DNA of 64,000 bases from Eubacteriales Family XIII. Incertae Sedis bacterium (GTDB lineage Bacteria; Bacillota; Clostridia; Peptostreptococcales; Anaerovoracaceae). Position numbers and translations under genes: made by a program. Positions within the stretch are counted from its first letter, which is position 1, and each line of letters begins with the position of its first letter. This document shows positions 60,216-64,000 of the stretch, in pieces. The notes under the pieces are model-generated. The model searched no databases. It was not told where the DNA came from and saw only the letters and a program-made list of their open reading frames with translations. The DNA is taken from the NCBI GenBank assembly GCA_031264295.1, contig JAISED010000063.1, positions 1-64,000 on the forward strand. The letters run 5' to 3'.

Positions 60216-62726
60216 TTACGGTGTAACGTTGACTGTAGCCGTAGAAACAAGTCCGCTGCCGTCTATAAGCTTGACGCTGATGATCGCGGTTCCGGCGCGA
60301 ACAGGCGTGACAAGTCCGTTTTTATCCACGCGCGCTATGCCCGGATTTGATGATGTATACTCATACAGTCCGCCATCGGTAACAGTGTTAAGCTGATACG
60401 TGCTCCGCATTTTGAGTGCAATACGCACAGACGGATTCACCTTAACGGTGGTTCCGCGTGTCCATATAGCATTCTCCGCATATGCGACCGCTTCGTCCCT
60501 GACGGAATCGATCTGTTCCGCGTATTGGCTCTCCAGCGCCGCGTAGTCGTCTCCCTTTCCGCTGAGCAGGTATTGCGCGGGAGATGAAACGGCCTCTATA
60601 TACCAGTCGCCCCACGCGTTTAACGCCTCGACCTCATTCGTGATCTCCGCATCTATCGGCTTACTGTTCCTGGTCGTATAGAGCCTGTGGTGATCTGTGT
60701 TCTCACGTTCCTTCGCGAAACGCTCTAACGCGGCGTCATATACGACCTGCATGAGCATTTCCGCGAGTTCCGGATTATCGTCTGTGGTATCGGCGATCAA
60801 ATATGCGGTCGCAAATGTAACAATGTCGACATTGCGCATTTCACGGGCGCTCGACATGATCAGCGTATCCACAGATGAGTGATATGTATAGTCTGTAAAA
60901 TGCCATGTCAGAAGCGCCGGGATGTTGGCACGCAGGAAGGTTGAATGGTCGCTGCCGCCTTCATAAGGGCATACTTCCACGCTGAATTCACCGTCCACTG
61001 TATTTATCACTTCTTGCGTCACGGCCATATACAGATCATTCAGATAATGCCCGGATCTAAAGAGACCGTTCGTGCTGCCCGCTCCCCACAGCGTGTGAGA
61101 ATCCGGCAGACGCACAAAGCTGTCTCTGCTGCCCGTGCGATGGTTATATGTTTCGTCATAATAAGGGACGCCGTCCGGGAGTACATCCAGGGTGTAATTG
61201 TAAGTTGCCGAAGGATCCGGCGTTTTCTCTATACGCATTACGCCGCCGGTCTTCGCCGGATCCTCGCCCACCATATCCATGTCGAGAACCGCAACAAGAC
61301 CGGAGCGATCATGATCGCTCATCCATAATGTCCCCATATTCATTTCATCGCCCCACAGGAAGGTTATAGTTCTCGCAGGTCTTTCAATCCTCCCCTCATC
61401 GATCAGCTTCTTGACGCGGGTCGCCATCTCCAGCAACGCCGCTACACCGGTTGCATTGTCATTGGAACCGGGTTCCTGCACGTGGGCGCAGATGAGTATG
61501 CGTTCGTCGGGCTTGCTTGCGCCTTTGATTTCAGCCATCCCGACCACCTGCCCCCTGGCTCTCGGATCGTCGCCGTTCATCGTGTAGATGTCGCCTATGC
61601 TGACGCTCTTTATCCTGACCGGCGTGCCTGTTATCACGGCTTTTTCCAACAATTCCTTGAGTGCGGCTTTCTGGTCATATGAACACTGCCACTCAACAAT
61701 GGGCTTGCCGTTGTTCATCGCGGCGAGGGCGTTTGCTGAGCCGGTTCCCGAGGCGTATCTCGCCGAATACATAAACGGTTCCTGCAATACGCCGTCAATG
61801 CTTGGGAGATTGTAGTCATTCAGTGAAGAAGATGACATAACCGCTATAGCGCCTACTTTCTGCGCAAAGGCAAATGTGTTGCTGAGTGAGGAATCTGAGA
61901 GCAGCACCTTGCCCGCCAGCGTAGCCTCGGCCTCGGCGCCCTGGAAAATGCTGCTGACACGACTGCCGCCTGAAGTAGAGATCACTCCTACATACACTGC
62001 CTCGCCTTCGAGTCCTGCGGCGTCTTCTGGCGCCGTGCCTCCGGGTTCAGTGAAACACGTCTGCCATGCCAGGTAAGTCCGTTTGCCCAGTTTGGCTTCT
62101 TCTCCGTTTAATACGTTGATTCTGTTACCCAAGTCGTCCTTTTCGGTTATCCAATCCCACATTTCGTCAATATCGCTAACGCCGTAGATGCTGTTATAAT
62201 AGTCGATATATGTGTCGGTGACGGGATTGAACGAGTAGGTTTCGACGTTCACCCGACTTATGAGGCTCTCACTGCCTGCGGGCGCCTGGGTTACTTCAAG
62301 TTTTGCGTATTCGGGAGACCATACCCTGGCGCTTGAATCATAATAGGACAGCCACGCATAATCATCGTCGGCCGCCTCCGTCTTATCTACATTTGCAGAA
62401 TATGTATAGCCCGCGTCCTTGAGTTGATCCATGACAAATTTCTCAATAACGTGGTTTTGCCATGTGCCGCCTGTAGTTCTCCATCCCAGAAATACATATG
62501 AAAGATAATCGAAAGCTCTCTCTCCGTCGAGACCGGAGTTCGGGGCTGAAATAGAACTGACAATTTCCGATATAGCTTCATATGATGAGTCAGCTACAGG
62601 CGCCCCCGGCGCAACGCCGCCTCCCCCGCCGCCGCTTGCGCCGCCCCCCGCCGTATTGGAAAAAGCGACTCCGAAACAACTGAGAAATAATGATATGCTG
62701 AGAATTGCAGCGAATAATTTCTTCAT
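60216..62726 (-). CDS. Secreted M28-family zinc aminopeptidase with Big_2 domain
   Basis: An 836-residue exported peptidase. A signal peptide (1-24, LFAAILSISLFLSCFGVAFS) is followed by a glycine-rich linker and a region with a PA-domain insert (about 235-390). The M28 catalytic core has the zinc ligands in ICAHVQEPGSNDNATG near 418, the catalytic glutamate in LWGDEMNMG, DMDMVGED near 485, and the last histidine in FTDYTYHSSVD. A C-terminal Ig-like Big_2 domain (about 755-836, ending VRAGTAIISVKLIDGSG) may bind the cell surface. A cysteine in LSCFGVAF gives a possible but imperfect lipobox. The ATG at 62726 follows GGAGG. It probably supplies free amino acids or acts on envelope peptides. Confidence 0.88.
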   Translation of the reverse strand: MKKLFAAILSISLFLSCFGVAFSNTAGGGASGGGGGGVAPGAPVADSSYEAISEIVSSISAPNSGLDGERAFDYLSYVFLGWRTTGGTWQNHVIEKFVMDQLKDAGYTYSANVDKTEAADDDYAWLSYYDSSARVWSPEYAKLEVTQAPAGSESLISRVNVETYSFNPVTDTYIDYYNSIYGVSDIDEMWDWITEKDDLGNRINVLNGEEAKLGKRTYLAWQTCFTEPGGTAPEDAAGLEGEAVYVGVISTSGGSRVSSIFQGAEAEATLAGKVLLSDSSLSNTFAFAQKVGAIAVMSSSSLNDYNLPSIDGVLQEPFMYSARYASGTGSANALAAMNNGKPIVEWQCSYDQKAALKELLEKAVITGTPVRIKSVSIGDIYTMNGDDPRARGQVVGMAEIKGASKPDERILICAHVQEPGSNDNATGVAALLEMATRVKKLIDEGRIERPARTITFLWGDEMNMGTLWMSDHDRSGLVAVLDMDMVGEDPAKTGGVMRIEKTPDPSATYNYTLDVLPDGVPYYDETYNHRTGSRDSFVRLPDSHTLWGAGSTNGLFRSGHYLNDLYMAVTQEVINTVDGEFSVEVCPYEGGSDHSTFLRANIPALLTWHFTDYTYHSSVDTLIMSSAREMRNVDIVTFATAYLIADTTDDNPELAEMLMQVVYDAALERFAKERENTDHHRLYTTRNSKPIDAEITNEVEALNAWGDWYIEAVSSPAQYLLSGKGDDYAALESQYAEQIDSVRDEAVAYAENAIWTRGTTVKVNPSVRIALKMRSTYQLNTVTDGGLYEYTSSNPGIARVDKNGLVTPVRAGTAIISVKLIDGSGLVSTATVNVTP

Positions 62727-62792
62727 TTCAAATACCTCCCGATTCATACTTCTAGAACTGGTTAAGATTGCGAGAACGCCGTTATTTAGCCT

Positions 62793-62821
62793 AGAATATA
62801 CCCTTTGAGAGGATTTGTCAA
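62793..62821 (-). promoter_or_regulatory. Promoter of the M28 peptidase gene
   Basis: On the reverse strand TTGACA, 17 bases, TATTCT, about 65 bases upstream of the start. Confidence 0.5.
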
Positions 62822-62882
62822 TGGGATTAACGAAGCCGACGCCGAGCCGACGCGATAGGCCGGGCGTGGTGGGATGTGGGTG

Positions 62883-63344
62883 TCACGGAAACGGCGGCAA
62901 AGCCCGAGGTAATGGAGGCTTCGGCGCGTGTTTTAGATATGCGCGGACGCGCTCGCAAGTATTAGTAGGAAGGAAGCTCGGATGAACGAAAAAAGTATGA
63001 GCGCGGGAAACCATCAAATTTTGCGAATAGCCCTTTTTAAGATATGTTTCTAAAGCGCGGTCAATCGTAAGTTCGGGATCGGCGGTTTCGTCTATGCGCT
63101 CGCTTCCTACCTGAGCAAGCCACATCTTAAACGGCTCTGCTTTGGGCGATGGTATAGACTGTATGATGCGTAAAAGCTGTTCGGTGTTGGCTACGTCGGT
63201 TAAACGTTTTTTGCCGTCAGGCGCAGTCATTTTCAACTGTACGATTTTTTCGTACAGTTGGCTTCCCTCTGCTTTCAGCTTCCGTTTTAAGTCACTCCAA
63301 TAGCGGCGCGGCCTTCTCGTCGATTGTAAAGCGTCTGTCCCCGT
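62883..63344 (-). pseudogene. Remnant of a Bro-N/DinD-type phage antirepressor-like gene
   Basis: The reverse-strand frame reads RRYWSDLKRKLKAEGSQLYE, then APDGKKRLTDVANTEQLLRI and FKMWLAQVGSERIDE, then LTIDRALETYLKKGYS, clearly part of the Bro-N/DinD family. It has no N-terminal part or proper start: an in-frame stop lies at 63345-63347. After KKGYS the sequence loses similarity and ends in a proline-rich tail. Both ends are therefore lost. It lies between the M28 peptidase and a tRNA gene, a common site for mobile-element debris. Confidence 0.75.
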
Positions 63345-63436
63345 CTATGCGTAACCCATTATCATCATAGCATATTCAGAACATATGTTCAATGAGTTTG
63401 AAACAATTCCGCAATAACTGACGTCACTTTTTCTTC

Positions 63437-63505
63437 ACTCCAAAAAACACAAAACCCGAATCCGTCACCGACCGGGACTATCCGGCCATACGGGTTCGAG
63501 TTTGG
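63437..63505 (-). terminator. Possible terminator after tRNA-Ala
   Basis: On the reverse strand AACCCG...CGGGTT with an inner CCGG/CCGG pair is followed by TTTTGTGTTTTTT, directly downstream of the tRNA. The stem is interrupted. Confidence 0.5.
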
Positions 63506-63511
63506 TGATAA

Positions 63512-63587
63512 TGGTGGAGAATAGGGGGATCGAACCCCTGACCTCGTGATTGCGAACCACGCGCTCTCCCAGCTGAGCTAATTCCCC
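63512..63587 (-). tRNA. tRNA-Ala, anticodon CGC
   Basis: A 76-base cloverleaf including an encoded CCA. Acceptor GGGGAAT pairs with ATTCTCC, including the G3-U70 pair that marks alanine tRNAs. The D arm is GCTC/GAGC, the anticodon stem CGTGG/TCACG with loop TTCGCAA (anticodon CGC, codon GCG), and the T arm contains GGTTCGATCC. It is read on the reverse strand. Confidence 0.95.
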
Positions 63588-63618
63588 TCATATATAGTTA
63601 TTTGATCCACTGACGCTT

Positions 63619-63648
63619 ATTATAACCCATGACCGGAGTTTAATGCAA
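63619..63648 (-). promoter_or_regulatory. Promoter of the tRNA-Ala gene
   Basis: On the reverse strand TTGCAT, 18 bases, TATAAT, about 32 bases before the mature tRNA end. Confidence 0.6.
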
Positions 63649-63741
63649 GCATTTTTTTGGTTTGGGGCATTTTTTTGAAGATTTATGGATCGTAAAAACC
63701 TTGGCATAATTTTGTTATCCGCTTGACGAACATGAACAGGT

Positions 63742-64000
63742 GTGATAATATATGGTGAATATTTACAGCCAATAAAACTGCAATATGTCAAACCACCGCA
63801 AAGCACCGCCATATCGCAGTTCGCTATATATAACATACAGCTTCCCCGTTTCAGGAAGGAAAAACCCGACTTTGACGACGCGCTGTATTGCTGGTTATAC
63901 GCTATGGATACGGCCGCACAGAAGAATTTGAACTTGGAGGAGGTAATCCAAATGACCCCACAACTACAAGATTTTAGAAACGCTGACGCAGGCTTTCAGC
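63742..64000 (+). pseudogene. 5'-truncated Rpn-family (PD-(D/E)XK) nuclease/transposase-like gene, runs off the right edge
   Basis: The forward frame from about 63790 reads FAIYNIQLPRFRKEKPDFDD, then ALYCWLYAMDTAAQKNLNLE and VIQMTPQLQDFRN, typical of the C-terminal half of Rpn-family recombination nucleases (transposase_31/PD-(D/E)XK group). The catalytic N-terminal half is missing and a stop closes the frame upstream at 63733. An ATG at 63952 behind GGAGGAGG could start a much shorter product. It continues beyond the window, so its 3' end is not seen. Confidence 0.65.

Noticed and set aside
63588..63836. 82-codon reverse-strand frame upstream of tRNA-Ala
   Set aside because: It overlaps the tRNA promoter and the opposite-strand nuclease remnant, and has no recognisable motif.

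Overview
The window looks like a chromosomal segment of an anaerobic Firmicute of the Clostridia type, with mixed base composition. The reasons are strong GGAGG ribosome-binding sites, S-layer (SLH) anchoring, a BceRS-BceAB detoxification module, sigma-54 activators carrying CBS and PAS domains, and a sodium-pumping biotin-dependent decarboxylase of the glutaconyl-CoA type together with Bcd/EtfBA enzymes of amino-acid fermentation. No rRNA, complete prophage, insertion sequence or CRISPR array was seen.

Layout. 0-9.6 kb, minus strand: a FIST sensor and hybrid histidine kinase pair, a VapBC-like PIN toxin-antitoxin pair, an Hsp70 with its own J-domain/TPR partner, and a DUF454 membrane protein. 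9.8-15.5 kb, plus strand: BceRS two-component system, a matching operator, the BceAB-type ABC transporter and a TraX-like membrane protein. 15.6-21.5 kb, minus strand: HypF with an in-frame repeat insertion, a REC-GGDEF diguanylate cyclase and a PAS/hybrid kinase with an HPt domain. 21.9-34.5 kb: two related amino-acid permeases, a CBS-PAS sigma-54 activator, crotonase, a glycolipid glycosyltransferase, and a plus-strand set of CoA-transferase, CoA-acylating semialdehyde dehydrogenase, permease and class III aminotransferase. 34.6-46.3 kb, minus strand: small accessory genes, then a 2393-residue SLH protein and a second secreted protein, both with DUF4430 (transcobalamin C-terminal-like) modules, downstream of a cobalamin riboswitch and terminator. 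46.5-58.9 kb, plus strand: birA and a second sigma-54 activator, a near-perfect -24/-12 promoter, and the operon gcdC-acd-etfB-etfA-DUF-gcdD-gcdB-acd2-gcdA. 59-64 kb: an Sfp-type phosphopantetheinyl transferase, a probable type I toxin-antitoxin locus, a secreted M28 peptidase, a tRNA-Ala and decayed mobile-type genes.

How it works together. The metabolic genes fit fermentation of an omega-amino acid. Uptake by the permeases is followed by transamination, oxidation or reduction of the semialdehyde at the CoA level, and CoA transfer. Flavin-dependent dehydrogenation with Etf comes next, and glutaconyl-CoA decarboxylation drives a sodium pump. BirA would biotinylate GcdC. Each sigma-54 activator sits beside a candidate sigma-54 promoter.

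The most unusual findings are two. One is a cobalamin-riboswitch-controlled, S-layer-anchored protein whose parts (an alpha/alpha toroid plus DUF4430 modules) resemble animal intrinsic factor/transcobalamin. The other is a convergent toxin/antisense-RNA locus at 59.9-60.15 kb with the layout of the pAD1 par system. All functional statements rest on motif recognition by eye; no database search was run.
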